42,447 nt of DNA from Chloroflexota bacterium (GCA_021824575.1 JAKAKJ010000046.1:1-42447), one strand, 5' to 3'; counted from the first letter of the stretch, positions 1 to 8,115 are shown. The notes: a model not told the origin generated them from the sequence alone. Numbers and translations are program-made.

Positions 1-167
1 TAATTTCTGCTCCAATCACTATTGCACCAACGATTCATAAAGTCTGTAAGCGGGGAGAATGATATTGCATCAAACACGAATTGCGCTTTACTAACGTTCA
101 GGCTCGAAGCTGTTTAGAGGGTTGGAATCGTCCTGAATGATTACGCTGGGAGAGTTTAAAAAACGTA

Positions 168-192
168 ATTACTGATTTTTGTAAAAAGAGAG
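168..192 (+). repeat. IS630 left inverted repeat
   Basis: The outer 14 bases, ATTACTGATTTTTG (168-181), recur in exact reverse complement at 1248-1261. The following 11 bases (A-rich, then GAGAG) match the inner part of the right end at 8 of 11 positions. Confidence 0.85.
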
Positions 193-217
193 TCACAAAA
201 TATGCCATAATAGTGGC

Positions 218-685
218 ATGAGGAGAAAAGGAACCAACCAACAACTGAGAATTGTGCGTAATCAAGGACTGGCTCTGCTTGAAAAAGGAAAGAAACCAAA
301 AGAAGTTGCAGAAATACTCAAGGTCACACCTCGTTGTGTGTATCGGTGGCGTCAAGAGAGCGAGAAGCCAAAGCGGAACAAGGCAAGTCGCCCCCTCGGA
401 CGCCCAAGAAAACTAACTGAGAAGCAGGTCCAAAGACTTGAAAAGGCATTGGATCGAGGCGCATTCGCTTTTGGGTATGCGGGCGATTACTGGACACTCG
501 ATAGAATTGCCCAAGTCATCTGGCAATTGTTCAAGGTGCGCTATCATCCGAGTGCAGTCTGGTACGTGATGGATCGGATGGGCTGGAGCAGCCAGCGTCC
601 ACAACGTCGCGCATTTCAAAGGAACGAAGAAGCGATTGAGAAGTGGAAGAAAGAAGTTCTACCAGAGATAAAAAAAGACTCGTGA
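218..685 (+). CDS. IS630 transposase, N-terminal DNA-binding part
   Basis: 155-residue first half of an IS630 transposase. Residues about 10-50 form a helix-turn-helix (LEKGKKPKEVAEILKVTPRC), followed by a winged-helix segment with the family signatures YHPSAVWYVMDRMGWS and RPQRRAFQRNEEAI. It ends at TGA 683-685 right after an A7 run (670-676), while the catalytic half continues in the +1 frame. The expected family wording 'PEIKK..', running into the first catalytic Asp, is recovered if one base is skipped in the A run. Either productive frameshifting or transcript slippage makes the full 336-residue enzyme, or the copy is frame-shifted. A -10-like CATAAT (206-211) lies 6 nt before the ATG and no Shine-Dalgarno is seen. 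Confidence 0.9.
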   Translation: MRRKGTNQQLRIVRNQGLALLEKGKKPKEVAEILKVTPRCVYRWRQESEKPKRNKASRPLGRPRKLTEKQVQRLEKALDRGAFAFGYAGDYWTLDRIAQVIWQLFKVRYHPSAVWYVMDRMGWSSQRPQRRAFQRNEEAIEKWKKEVLPEIKKDS

Positions 686-686
686 A

Positions 687-1232
687 ATGAACGCCACACT
701 GGGTCTTGAAGATGAAGCAGGCTTCACTATGGTATCGCCGCTCAAACGCACGTGGTCGCGGCGAGGACAAACCCCCATTCATCGCACCAGCATTGATCAT
801 CATGAGCACCTCAATCTCTTGGGCGTTCTACTGGTTTCGCCAAAAGGAAAGAAAATTCGTTTGAGCATAAAATCTTCTTGGCACAGCCTAAAAGGTGAAG
901 ATGTGATTGCTTTCTTGAAACAGATACTTCGCTTGGTGCAAGGTCATATTGTATTGGTTTGGGATCGGCATCCCATTCATAAGCGCAAAGCCGTGCAGGA
1001 GTTTATTCAATCGCAAAAACGTTTGATCGTTTTTGAATTTCCAGTGGCGGCTCCTGAACTCAATCCAGCCGAGTTTGTCTGGACGCAGGCTGTTGAATAT
1101 GTCGCAGGAACTGCTCCACATGATCAATATGAATTACAGGCCAATGTTTTTGCTGCTATTTCGCGAACTCGAATTTCGCAAAAGCGTTTGTTCTCTTGCT
1201 TGTCTGGTTCCAAGCTGGACTGGCTCAATTAA
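687..1232 (+). CDS. IS630 transposase, C-terminal DDE catalytic part
   Basis: 181-residue DDE domain. The catalytic residues are all visible: first Asp in GLEDEAGF near the start, second Asp in VLVWDRHPIHKRK, and Glu in PELNPAEFVW. The ATG at 687 is only one base past the TGA of the first half, so translational coupling is possible. In the +1 frame, however, the reading continues upstream as KTRE into the A7 run, which suggests the natural product is a fusion of both halves. The catalytic core is complete, so the element may still be mobile if the frame is bridged. Confidence 0.9.
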   Translation: MNATLGLEDEAGFTMVSPLKRTWSRRGQTPIHRTSIDHHEHLNLLGVLLVSPKGKKIRLSIKSSWHSLKGEDVIAFLKQILRLVQGHIVLVWDRHPIHKRKAVQEFIQSQKRLIVFEFPVAAPELNPAEFVWTQAVEYVAGTAPHDQYELQANVFAAISRTRISQKRLFSCLSGSKLDWLN

Positions 1233-1236
1233 TGGA

Positions 1237-1261
1237 CTTACTTTTTTCAAAAATCAGTAAT
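1237..1261 (-). repeat. IS630 right inverted repeat
   Basis: Reverse complement of the left end: CAAAAATCAGTAAT at 1248-1261 pairs exactly with 168-181. It lies just downstream of the transposase stop codon. Confidence 0.85.
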
Positions 1262-1262
1262 A

Positions 1263-1441
1263 TTCGTTTGGATGTACATTATCAATTTACATCGCAGGAT
1301 GGGGGAACCTTATTGATCGAGCAGATGCTCATTTCGGCTCCAGCCTTGGTGAGCAGTTATGTAATCAGTACAGCACAGCGAGTCCAAGAGCAGACCCTTG
1401 CCAACTTGAAACGCCGACTTGAAGCCGAGCAAGCAGCTTAA
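1263..1441 (+). pseudogene. 3' remnant of a gene cut by the IS (SRPBCC-like?)
   Basis: Open frame of about 58 codons running out of the right end of the IS to TAA 1439-1441. It ends in an amphipathic helix (AQRVQEQTLANLKRRLEAEQ). A closing 'xxLANLKxRLE' helix after a 'GTxLxxEQ' strand is typical of polyketide-cyclase/SRPBCC (START-like) proteins, but the fragment is short and the assignment is tentative. There is no start codon of its own and no 5' half on the left side of the IS, so the rest was lost by insertion followed by deletion or rearrangement. Confidence 0.4.
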
Positions 1442-1470
1442 TGGCTTCGTCTTTACGCCCCACAAAATAA

Positions 1471-1496
1471 AATGGGACAACAGTGGTTGTCCCATT
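1471..1496 (-). terminator. Hairpin terminator at the end of the envelope operon
   Basis: Perfect 11-bp stem AATGGGACAAC / GTTGTCCCATT with a 4-nt loop. On the minus strand it is followed by TTATTTTG, a fair U-tract, and it lies 29 nt past the stop of the 1525-2055 gene. It may also stop transcription leaving the IS on the plus strand. Confidence 0.8.
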
Positions 1497-1524
1497 CAAA
1501 ATTTAATTCGTGTGAATACAAAAT

Positions 1525-2055
1525 TTATCTCGTCGGTGTCGCGCGCAAGCGGCGTGCGAGGAAGATCACCACGATCAGCGCCATGCCAACGATCACCAAA
1601 CCGGGTGCGCCATACTGGTCGCCGATGCCGGTGCCGGGCAAAGCCGTCGAAGTGGGGACGTGGGTCAGCTGGGCCTGCGCAGCCAAAGTCAAAGCCGCGG
1701 CAACGGTAGCCGTAGCCGGGTCCTGTGTGTTCGTGGGTGTGATTGGAGGAATTGTCGGCGAGGCTTGCGCGACCACGGGCGTCTGGCTGGGTGTGACCGT
1801 CGCGGTCGGAAATGTGATCGCCTGCGAGGTCGAAGTCAATGCCTGAGCCACCACCGCGTTCTGAGTCGCATTGGCGCTTGCTGCCTGCTGATTGGCTTTC
1901 TGCTGCCCGGGCAGAATCAACAACGCATAACCGGCGAGACACGCTATCGAAAGAAGCACAATGCCGCCAAGGATTCCAGCCGCAATCAAAAATGTTCGGT
2001 TGTTGGATTCTTCCGGCGGTTGAGGTTCGAGGTTGGATTGGTCGCTTTCGTACAT
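1525..2055 (-). CDS. Small anchored surface protein with LPGTG sorting-type signal
   Basis: 176 residues, not assigned to a named family. It has a short acidic N-terminus, a membrane segment (about residues 24-48, IAAGILGGIVLLSIACLAGY), then an Ala/Thr/Pro/Gln-rich low-complexity stretch of about 75 residues. It ends with LPGTG (about residue 139), a second hydrophobic segment (LVIVGMALIVVIFLA) and a basic tail RRLRATPTR. LPxTG plus hydrophobic segment plus Arg tail is the layout of a sortase sorting signal; no sortase gene lies in the window. The Shine-Dalgarno GAGGAG precedes the ATG. It is the last gene of the minus-strand operon, 29 nt after its neighbour. Confidence 0.75.
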   Translation of the reverse strand: MYESDQSNLEPQPPEESNNRTFLIAAGILGGIVLLSIACLAGYALLILPGQQKANQQAASANATQNAVVAQALTSTSQAITFPTATVTPSQTPVVAQASPTIPPITPTNTQDPATATVAAALTLAAQAQLTHVPTSTALPGTGIGDQYGAPGLVIVGMALIVVIFLARRLRATPTR

Positions 2056-2084
2056 GTTGTCTTCTCCTCACGTGATATTGTTTA

Positions 2085-3143
2085 TTATCCCACAACTTCC
2101 AGATTTACAAGAGGGACGAGCAGCTGCTCGCCGTTCTCGAGTTTGATATTGGCCGCGGCAGCGCGCAGGCCGCTCGGAAATGTGGTCAGTCCGGATTGCA
2201 GTGATGTGATCGTCCCGATCATACCGACCGCAGGCGGGCGGCGCAAACGAACCATTTGCCCCGCTGCAAATGTTTCCACGTCAACTGGCGGCGCGGGTTC
2301 GGACGAAACCGGAAGCGGGATAATGACCTCGGGCCGTGCCCCGCTGTAACGGTCAAAGGTTTCCGCATTCAACGTGGCTTCGCGTTTTACATTCGTTGTG
2401 ATCAATTTGTATGCAGCGGAGTTCATCGGCATCGCGCCAAAGCCATCGGTCAACACAATCGGATAGCGCATATCACGCGCCATCGGCAAAAGAGATGGGA
2501 ACAGGCATGCAAGGATCAAACCGCGCACAGGCAATTCCGCCGCGGCTTGCAGCGTCTCGGCATCCCGCACCTGCCCGGCAATGATGACCGAGCCGCGCAT
2601 GCTCACATCCAGGCGCTTGGCGTTCAGGATCGCATCGGGCTTTTCGGCAAGATTGATCATCACGCCCGTATCGACGCGTCCGTTGCCCCACACGCCCTGG
2701 ATCAGCGCTCCCGCGGTTTGGATCACCACCCCGCGATCCGGGATGATATTGACAACATTACCGGAGATTCCTGCGCGGAGTTCCATGCGCGACTCGCCCG
2801 ACTCGATCAAAACCTGACCTCCACCTGCGGCCACCACGCGGCCTTCGACCGGCGTCTTGACGATTTTCGGAATCAGGCCGCGGCCGCTGGCGATCACCGC
2901 CCCTGCTGCGAGTCTGTCGTTGACTTTGCAGCGAATCAATTTGTCCGCCGCGTCGGGCGACAGATTCAATGTGCGAGACACATCGAGAAAAATATGTTCG
3001 CGTGACCAGGTCGCTTCGGCAACAACATCCGTTGGGCTGACTCTTTGATTCAGGCGCGCCAGCACTTTGCCTTTTACAGGCAAAACGCGTTCGCGCACAA
3101 TGGTTGTGAGCGGAAGGATATGATGAACATGCGCCAGTGCCAT
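2085..3143 (-). CDS. Conserved unknown protein downstream of the GlmL-like gene
   Basis: 352 residues with no domain I can name. The sequence is rich in Gly/Val/Ile beta-strand patterns: about residues 40-200 read as small beta-barrel or hammerhead-like repeats (ILPLTTIVRERVLPVKGKVLA, GRGLIPKIVKTPVEGRVV). The C-terminus (VGMIGTITSL ... ENGEQLLVPLVNLEVV) resembles KOW/SH3-like barrel strands. No signal peptide or membrane segment is evident, so it is probably cytosolic. The start at 3143 (MALAHVHHIL) follows a GGAG about 10 nt upstream. An in-frame ATG at 3188 would overlap the upstream gene and looks less natural. Its close linkage to the GlmL-like gene suggests they work together. Confidence 0.75.
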   Translation of the reverse strand: MALAHVHHILPLTTIVRERVLPVKGKVLARLNQRVSPTDVVAEATWSREHIFLDVSRTLNLSPDAADKLIRCKVNDRLAAGAVIASGRGLIPKIVKTPVEGRVVAAGGGQVLIESGESRMELRAGISGNVVNIIPDRGVVIQTAGALIQGVWGNGRVDTGVMINLAEKPDAILNAKRLDVSMRGSVIIAGQVRDAETLQAAAELPVRGLILACLFPSLLPMARDMRYPIVLTDGFGAMPMNSAAYKLITTNVKREATLNAETFDRYSGARPEVIIPLPVSSEPAPPVDVETFAAGQMVRLRRPPAVGMIGTITSLQSGLTTFPSGLRAAAANIKLENGEQLLVPLVNLEVVG

Positions 3144-3169
3144 CTCTATTTGTCTCCGTGTATCTCCGG

Positions 3170-4927
3170 TTAGCCTCCAACCGTCCATAACCAGCGTTTG
3201 ATCAATTCGCGCCGGCGCACCGGGTCATCCGGAAGAATCAGCGGACGGCCGCGTCCATCAATGACAACTCCCATCGCTCCACCGCTGACGGTCGTTGTGC
3301 CGCCGCGCCCGGAGCCGAATCCAACATCCGCGCCGCGCTGAGGCTGAAGAGTCAGCTTGGCTGATTGTCCAACTGGCAGGGGCAAAATTTCCATGCTGCC
3401 ATATTTCACATCCGCGCGCGCTTCGGTTCCATTTTCATAAACCAGACGAGCGCGTACGATCAATGATCCATAACTTGCATTTCCAACAGCGGAAACGACT
3501 GTGCCCAGACTTTGGAACGCACCCGACTCCAACACATGAACTGGAAGGATGCTGTTGCGCGCCGCGGCCGCGCCGAGCAATGGCAATAAATTATTGCGAT
3601 CCAAAATGATCGTGGTCACGCCGACAGGTTGAATGGCATCCAACAAAAGCAATAAACCTTGTCCGGGTGTAGGTGCATCGCCAAGCGCGCCGCCGCCTGC
3701 GATGATCGGCTCGAAGAACGGAAGCAATCCCGGCTTGGGAACGCGCGCCGAACGCGGAAAATCGCGCTTGGCTGTTTGCATCGCAAGATACAATGCTTCG
3801 CGCGTCACAGCCTGTGCAATGACCTGATCCTCCTTCGTTGCGGGGATTGACGAAGGATATAAAGATTTTTGGAAAATGTAGTCGCGCAAAACGCCCGTCG
3901 CAATATCGAGCGGCGACCAGCGCAAAATATTTTCGAGCGTTGTATATTGAAGCAAGGCGGGCAGATTTTCGCCGAGACCAAAATGCGGATACACGCCCAG
4001 CGAATTTCTTTCGCGGAATCCAGCCGCGATCACCGCCGCCGACGCGCCAATGTCAATGCCGAGAATGCCGCCGCGCGCTCCGCCATAAACCTGTCCAAGG
4101 AATCGCATCATGCGTCCTTCAGCATACGCGGTCGGCAAAACATAACCGCCAGCCCAGGACTCCAGCGTATCCACGCCTTTAAGCTGGCGCTTGCGGATTT
4201 CCAGATAAAGCGAGGTCAATTCACGCGCAGCCGGTTCGAGATCTTCGGTATCGAGCGAAGGCCGCACATTCGGACTGAAATGCAGCGCCGAACTTACGCC
4301 GCCCAAAAGTTCTTTGACTTCATCATCCAGTTTTTGATTTCCGGCAAATAACACCGCCGGTCTTCGTTCGGGCGCCAGCAAATAACTTGAAAGTCCAGTT
4401 GGTTCGAGCATCTTGTGGATTGAGCGCGACGCGCCGCCATCCGTGCCGCCGGTGATGATGACAACATCAGGCCGCAATCGCAGGAGCGTATCAATCTGCA
4501 TATCAGGTTTACGATGATCGTTCAACCCAAATGAATCGACCACGCGTGTGTACGTTGTCTCCGCCAGGCGCCGCGCGCTTTCGAGCGAGACATCTGACAG
4601 CAGGCCAACGATGACGGTCTTGAGGGCCGGGCCAGCGGATAGCGTGCATACAAACGCGTCCACGCCGGACCCATCGGCCTGCGCGGGCGTGATCAGCTTT
4701 CGATCCGCTCCGAGAAATGTACGCCCGGTGACCATCTGCAAATTTTCGAGCGCGTTGCGGACTCCCTCGCTCACATCCTTGAATGGCGCTTCGGCTGTGG
4801 ACGGCGCGGAACCCGACGCGAGAAAACGATAGGTGCCTTCCACAACATCGAACAAGACGGCGCGCGTGTTTGCGCCGCCGATGTCCACTGCGAGAAGAGA
4901 ATCACCTTCGACAAGAGAAGCAGGCAT
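3170..4927 (-). CDS. glmL: GlmL/MutL-family actin-fold protein
   Basis: 585 residues of the glutamate-mutase-associated GlmL ('MutL') family, unrelated to mismatch-repair MutL. The N-terminal phosphate-binding loop of the ASKHA fold is clear (DIGGANTRAVLFD, about residues 15-27). A second glycine-rich nucleotide loop follows (VIITGGTDGGASRS, about 155-168), and a third copy of the fold (GILGIDIGASAAVIAAGF, about 288-305). In glutamate-fermenting bacteria such proteins sit between the two subunits of B12-dependent glutamate mutase and are thought to be reactivating factors. Here no aminomutase is present; the neighbours are membrane proteins, with a B12-mutase subunit and MeaB only across the divergent promoter at 9739-9899. 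The stop of the upstream gene lies 3 nt before its ATG, so it is in one operon. Its role here may have been redirected. Confidence 0.88.
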   Translation of the reverse strand: MPASLVEGDSLLAVDIGGANTRAVLFDVVEGTYRFLASGSAPSTAEAPFKDVSEGVRNALENLQMVTGRTFLGADRKLITPAQADGSGVDAFVCTLSAGPALKTVIVGLLSDVSLESARRLAETTYTRVVDSFGLNDHRKPDMQIDTLLRLRPDVVIITGGTDGGASRSIHKMLEPTGLSSYLLAPERRPAVLFAGNQKLDDEVKELLGGVSSALHFSPNVRPSLDTEDLEPAARELTSLYLEIRKRQLKGVDTLESWAGGYVLPTAYAEGRMMRFLGQVYGGARGGILGIDIGASAAVIAAGFRERNSLGVYPHFGLGENLPALLQYTTLENILRWSPLDIATGVLRDYIFQKSLYPSSIPATKEDQVIAQAVTREALYLAMQTAKRDFPRSARVPKPGLLPFFEPIIAGGGALGDAPTPGQGLLLLLDAIQPVGVTTIILDRNNLLPLLGAAAARNSILPVHVLESGAFQSLGTVVSAVGNASYGSLIVRARLVYENGTEARADVKYGSMEILPLPVGQSAKLTLQPQRGADVGFGSGRGGTTTVSGGAMGVVIDGRGRPLILPDDPVRRRELIKRWLWTVGG

Positions 4928-4930
4928 GGA

Positions 4931-5599
4931 TCAATTTCCCAATCCGAAGAATGTACCGAAGAAATGCAGGCGTTCGATCAAGGCTGTCAACGCCGCGGAA
5001 TAAACGCCCGCAAACAAAACGCCGAGCGTGATCGCCACAAAGATTCCGCCAACAAATGCGATGATCTCGATCAAACCAAAACGCTTCACAGAACCTTCAG
5101 CGGTTGTGCCTGCGCTGAAATGAAAATAGGCAAGTGTTGTGACCACGCCAACCAAAATCAACCCGCCGTTGACTATTGCATCAATTGGAGAAGCAACTTT
5201 ACTCAAATCAAACGCGTTGATCGTCGCGCTGATTTGCGGGAACAAAGTTCCGGTGACCGCGCCGCCAATCGCCACGGCTGATCCGATGCCGACCAGAATT
5301 GCCATCGAAGGTGTGCCCAGCCGCGTCAACTGCGGCGAGATCTTCATCAACAACAGCACAGACAAAACAAGCGGAATCGCCAGCAATGCGCGCTGAAGTG
5401 TCGTTCCATAAATGAGCGGCTGGATCAAATCGGGCCATATTGCCTGCCAGAAAGCCACCGCCGCGACGTATCCCGCCGAAACGCCGACGAAAATATAAAC
5501 CGCAATGCGAAAGAGCGGATTATCTCCGATGAGATAACTCAGGATCATCAATGAAAAAAAGAAGGCGAGAATCCCGGAAATCAAATCAAGTGAAATCAT
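4931..5599 (-). CDS. Polytopic membrane protein of the envelope operon
   Basis: 222 residues with about six hydrophobic segments, starting with LISGILAFFFSLMILSYLIG and ending in a segment with ITLGVLFAGVYSAALTALIE. No named family recognised. Chosen start is ATG 5599, which overlaps the TGA of the preceding gene as ATGA; an in-frame ATG at 5647 would extend it into that gene by 16 residues without a ribosome site. The overlap implies coupled translation with the zinc-ribbon/PDWL protein, so the two are probably partners in the membrane. Confidence 0.82.
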   Translation of the reverse strand: MISLDLISGILAFFFSLMILSYLIGDNPLFRIAVYIFVGVSAGYVAAVAFWQAIWPDLIQPLIYGTTLQRALLAIPLVLSVLLLMKISPQLTRLGTPSMAILVGIGSAVAIGGAVTGTLFPQISATINAFDLSKVASPIDAIVNGGLILVGVVTTLAYFHFSAGTTAEGSVKRFGLIEIIAFVGGIFVAITLGVLFAGVYSAALTALIERLHFFGTFFGLGN

Positions 5600-8115
5600 C
5601 TTGTCCCCTGAGCGCGGCGCGCCTGCAACCCGAGAATTAGATTCCACAGGCCGCCCAACACGATCAATGCGACTGCGATCAACGAGCCAACGCTGTACGC
5701 ATCCCAGTAACGGCGGACAAAGCCGGGCAATCCACCGTTCGCCTGCTCAACTCCGGCAGCGCCGCTCAAACCCGAAACAAGCCCAACGATCTGGCCGGAG
5801 TCAACATAAGGCAGGAACATCGGCCCAGCCTGCGCGCTCGAAACAATGATCATCGGCGAAGCGCCGCGCTCGAGGGCGGTCTGCTCGATCCAGGTCCGGC
5901 CCGAGTCAACGCTGTCCGTTAAAACGATGACCGCCGCAAAGTCCGAAAGATGCGTCACACCTTGAAGCGGCGCAGATTGCCAGACCGCGCTCCGATCCGC
6001 GCCGAGCGGCATGGCTGCCATCGGATTTTGTGCGAACGCATATACGCCGGTCAAACCGCCGGGCAGATAGCCAAGGTCAACATACTGCGTCCCGCGCTGA
6101 TAATTCCGCGCCGCGAGCGCATCGGACATGAAGCGCTCCGCGAGCGCCGCGCCGGTTGGTGATGTGGACACAATCGCCAGACGCGGATGCTTCAATAAAA
6201 GCAACTGATTCATCAGCGATGAGCCGGTCGCTTCCATTTCGCCAACCGTGGACGGTTGGTAGTCGAAGACTGCCAGCACAGGCGCACCATCCGGAATTGC
6301 GCTGACAGCCCGCATCGCCGCGCTGGTTTCATTGGGAACCTGACTCGGCAGCGGGAAAATCTGAGTGCGGCCAAAAACAACGCCGCCCAAAACGATCAAA
6401 AGAATCGCGCTGAGCGCCCATCGCAAAACGCGTTGTGACGTTACCACCGAACTGGCTTTCATCGGAATCGGCGCGGTTTCAGCGCCAAGGATCTTTTCGA
6501 GAAGCGCAGCTTGCGCCTGTTGTTCGGCGGTAGCGTTGAGTTTGATCGAATGCGATTTCGGTTTGCTCGACGGAACGACTGCGCCCGGAATCGCCGGCAA
6601 CACACCCTGCAAACCGGCCAGTGGTCCACTCGATTCAACCGCGCCTTCGCTGGCGGGCGCGGATGGTTCGGGCATTGCGGCTTCCACCGGACGCATGGCC
6701 CGCACCCACGAAGGCAATTCAGCGGGAGCAATTTCCTCCCCGGCGGCGGACGGCGGATTTTCACCGGCAGATGGCTGCCCGGTTGCGGCAGCGCTGGTAA
6801 GCCAATCGGGCAACTCCATCGCACCGAACACATCGCCTGCATCGCTGCTCAAAAGCGATTCCCGTGTGAAAGCGGACGCGTCAGAAGATTCCGGGGCCGC
6901 CGGTTCCTCGGAGGTAAATACCGATTCTGATTGATTCGATTCGGACGGCTGAGATTCGCCCGGCTTGAGTGATGCAAGCCAATCGGGCAATCCCGTTGAA
7001 GCCGCTTCTTCAGATTCAGGCTTCGCCTCGGGCGGCGTTTCGCTGGACGCATCCGCAGCTTGCAGCCGATCGGGAATTTCAGATTTTGTTTCAGCCGTTT
7101 CCCGAATCAATGGAGTCTCAACGGGATGTCTTTCGACGGGAACATTTTGTGCGGACGGCTGCTCGATGGTCGTCGCGTTGGCATCGAGATTCTTCAACCA
7201 ATCCGGCGTTTCAACTTTCGATGATATCTCCGGCTGCGATTGTGCGGGCGCTTTTTCGATGACAGGAGCACTTTTATCGAGGTCTTTCAACCAATCGGGG
7301 ATTTCAACATTCGATGAAGGCGCAGGTTCGACATCCTTTTGTTCGACAGGCGGCGCGCTGGAATCGAGATTTTTCAACCAGTCTGGCGTCTCGATATCCG
7401 ACGATGGCGCGGTTTGTGCGGGCGCCAGTGCGGACGCAGTATGTTCGTCCAGGTCTTTCAGCCAATCTGCCACATTCGAATCTAAAGATTGGGAGGGCTC
7501 GGGCTGGGATGGAGCGGGTTGAACAGGAGCCGCGCTCCCGTCCGCGGCGGAACCGGAGGCTTGGGCAAACCACTCCGCCAATTCGTCTTTTTCGGGCGCG
7601 GCTTCCTGTCCGGCCATCCACGCAGGCAGTCCGCTTTGTTCTGGTTCCTTTGTCGCTTGATCTGAAGAAGTTTCAGCAGGCTCTTCATGCCTCAACTCAA
7701 CGAATTTGACCTGGGCATCTTCGGGTTCGATCTTCTTCCTTTTCGACGGAATGCCCGTGATGTTCGTCAGCCAATCGGGAGTCTCTTCATCTTCAGTTTC
7801 GTTTTGGGACGCAAGCCCGGCCAGCAAATCGGGAGCGCGCGGGATCGGCGTGGTCTTTTGTTCCTCTTCCTTTTTGGTTTCTTCCTCTTCCGCCGATTGC
7901 CGCGCCTGCTGGCGCGCCTCGCGCAGCCATTGAGGCAGGATCGGTTCAAGCTCGGATGTGGTTTTCTTTGTCGGGACCTGACCCGGCGTGAGCGGAGCGT
8001 CTTCGCCCTTGAGCGGACCCGTCAACGGCTGGAGCCGCGATTGACAATTCTGGCAAAACTCCACATCTGCCGGATTAACTTCGCCGCAAACCGGACATTT
8101 GATCGTCTCTGCCAT
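5596..8115 (-). CDS. Zinc-ribbon, PDWL-repeat, membrane-anchored protein
   Basis: 839 residues. (a) Zinc ribbon with Cys7, Cys10, Cys21 and Cys24 (CPVCG...CQNC). (b) A long acidic, Glu/Ser/Pro-rich, probably disordered region (about 30-550) carrying about twelve copies of a short motif of the type [LIT]-P-x-W-[LMV] between residues 60 and 475; the best copies read PDWLKNLD. (c) A membrane segment at about 558-580 (LRWALSAILLIVLGGVVFG). (d) A folded, probably extracytoplasmic domain of about 225 residues. (e) A closing membrane segment at about 808-830 followed by a basic end. ATG 8115 shares its A with the TAA of the gene before (TAATG); longer in-frame starts lie inside that gene. The function is unknown; the repeated tryptophan motif suggests a multivalent docking scaffold. 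Confidence 0.85.
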   Translation of the reverse strand: MAETIKCPVCGEVNPADVEFCQNCQSRLQPLTGPLKGEDAPLTPGQVPTKKTTSELEPILPQWLREARQQARQSAEEEETKKEEEQKTTPIPRAPDLLAGLASQNETEDEETPDWLTNITGIPSKRKKIEPEDAQVKFVELRHEEPAETSSDQATKEPEQSGLPAWMAGQEAAPEKDELAEWFAQASGSAADGSAAPVQPAPSQPEPSQSLDSNVADWLKDLDEHTASALAPAQTAPSSDIETPDWLKNLDSSAPPVEQKDVEPAPSSNVEIPDWLKDLDKSAPVIEKAPAQSQPEISSKVETPDWLKNLDANATTIEQPSAQNVPVERHPVETPLIRETAETKSEIPDRLQAADASSETPPEAKPESEEAASTGLPDWLASLKPGESQPSESNQSESVFTSEEPAAPESSDASAFTRESLLSSDAGDVFGAMELPDWLTSAAATGQPSAGENPPSAAGEEIAPAELPSWVRAMRPVEAAMPEPSAPASEGAVESSGPLAGLQGVLPAIPGAVVPSSKPKSHSIKLNATAEQQAQAALLEKILGAETAPIPMKASSVVTSQRVLRWALSAILLIVLGGVVFGRTQIFPLPSQVPNETSAAMRAVSAIPDGAPVLAVFDYQPSTVGEMEATGSSLMNQLLLLKHPRLAIVSTSPTGAALAERFMSDALAARNYQRGTQYVDLGYLPGGLTGVYAFAQNPMAAMPLGADRSAVWQSAPLQGVTHLSDFAAVIVLTDSVDSGRTWIEQTALERGASPMIIVSSAQAGPMFLPYVDSGQIVGLVSGLSGAAGVEQANGGLPGFVRRYWDAYSVGSLIAVALIVLGGLWNLILGLQARRAQGTR
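6690..7940 (-). repeat. Array of about twelve PDWL short motifs within the coding sequence
   Basis: Stretch of the 5596-8115 gene encoding the spaced motif copies. In order on the minus strand they read PQWLREA, PDWLTNI, PAWMAG, AEWFAQA, ADWLKDL, PDWLKNL, PDWLKDL, PDWLKNL, PDRLQAA (Trp lost), PDWLASL, PDWLTSA and PSWVRAM. The four middle copies (DNA about 7180-7480) are nearly regular, with a period of 28-34 residues, and look like recent tandem duplications. The outer copies share only the motif. Confidence 0.8.

Larger units (their letters stand above)
166..1262 (+). mobile_element. IS630-family insertion sequence
   Basis: About 1.1 kb element bounded by imperfect inverted repeats and by TA dinucleotides (166-167 and 1261-1262), as expected for the TA-targeting IS630/Tc1/mariner group. 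It carries a two-frame transposase (218-685 and 687-1232) with an HTH domain and an intact DDE triad. It is richer in A/T than the flanking genes. The sequence right of the element (1263-1441) reads as the end of a protein gene. The 165 bases to the left show no gene I can recognise and no matching 5' half. Confidence 0.9.

Noticed and set aside
1-165. 5' half of the gene interrupted by the IS
   Set aside because: No open frame or protein likeness continues the remnant found at 1263-1441, and I see nothing else interpretable there.
1496-3005. Several open frames of 120-250 codons on both strands over the LPGTG and barrel-rich genes
   Set aside because: High-GC shadow frames rich in Arg, Cys and His; the minus-strand genes have coupling, ribosome sites and sensible domains.
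3170-4927. DNA mismatch-repair MutL
   Set aside because: The GlmL family is sometimes named MutL, but the sequence has ASKHA glycine loops and none of the GHKL ATPase motifs of mismatch-repair MutL.
7180-7480. CRISPR-like direct repeats
   Set aside because: The similar DNA units are coding repeats of the PDWL protein, with variable spacing and divergent third positions.
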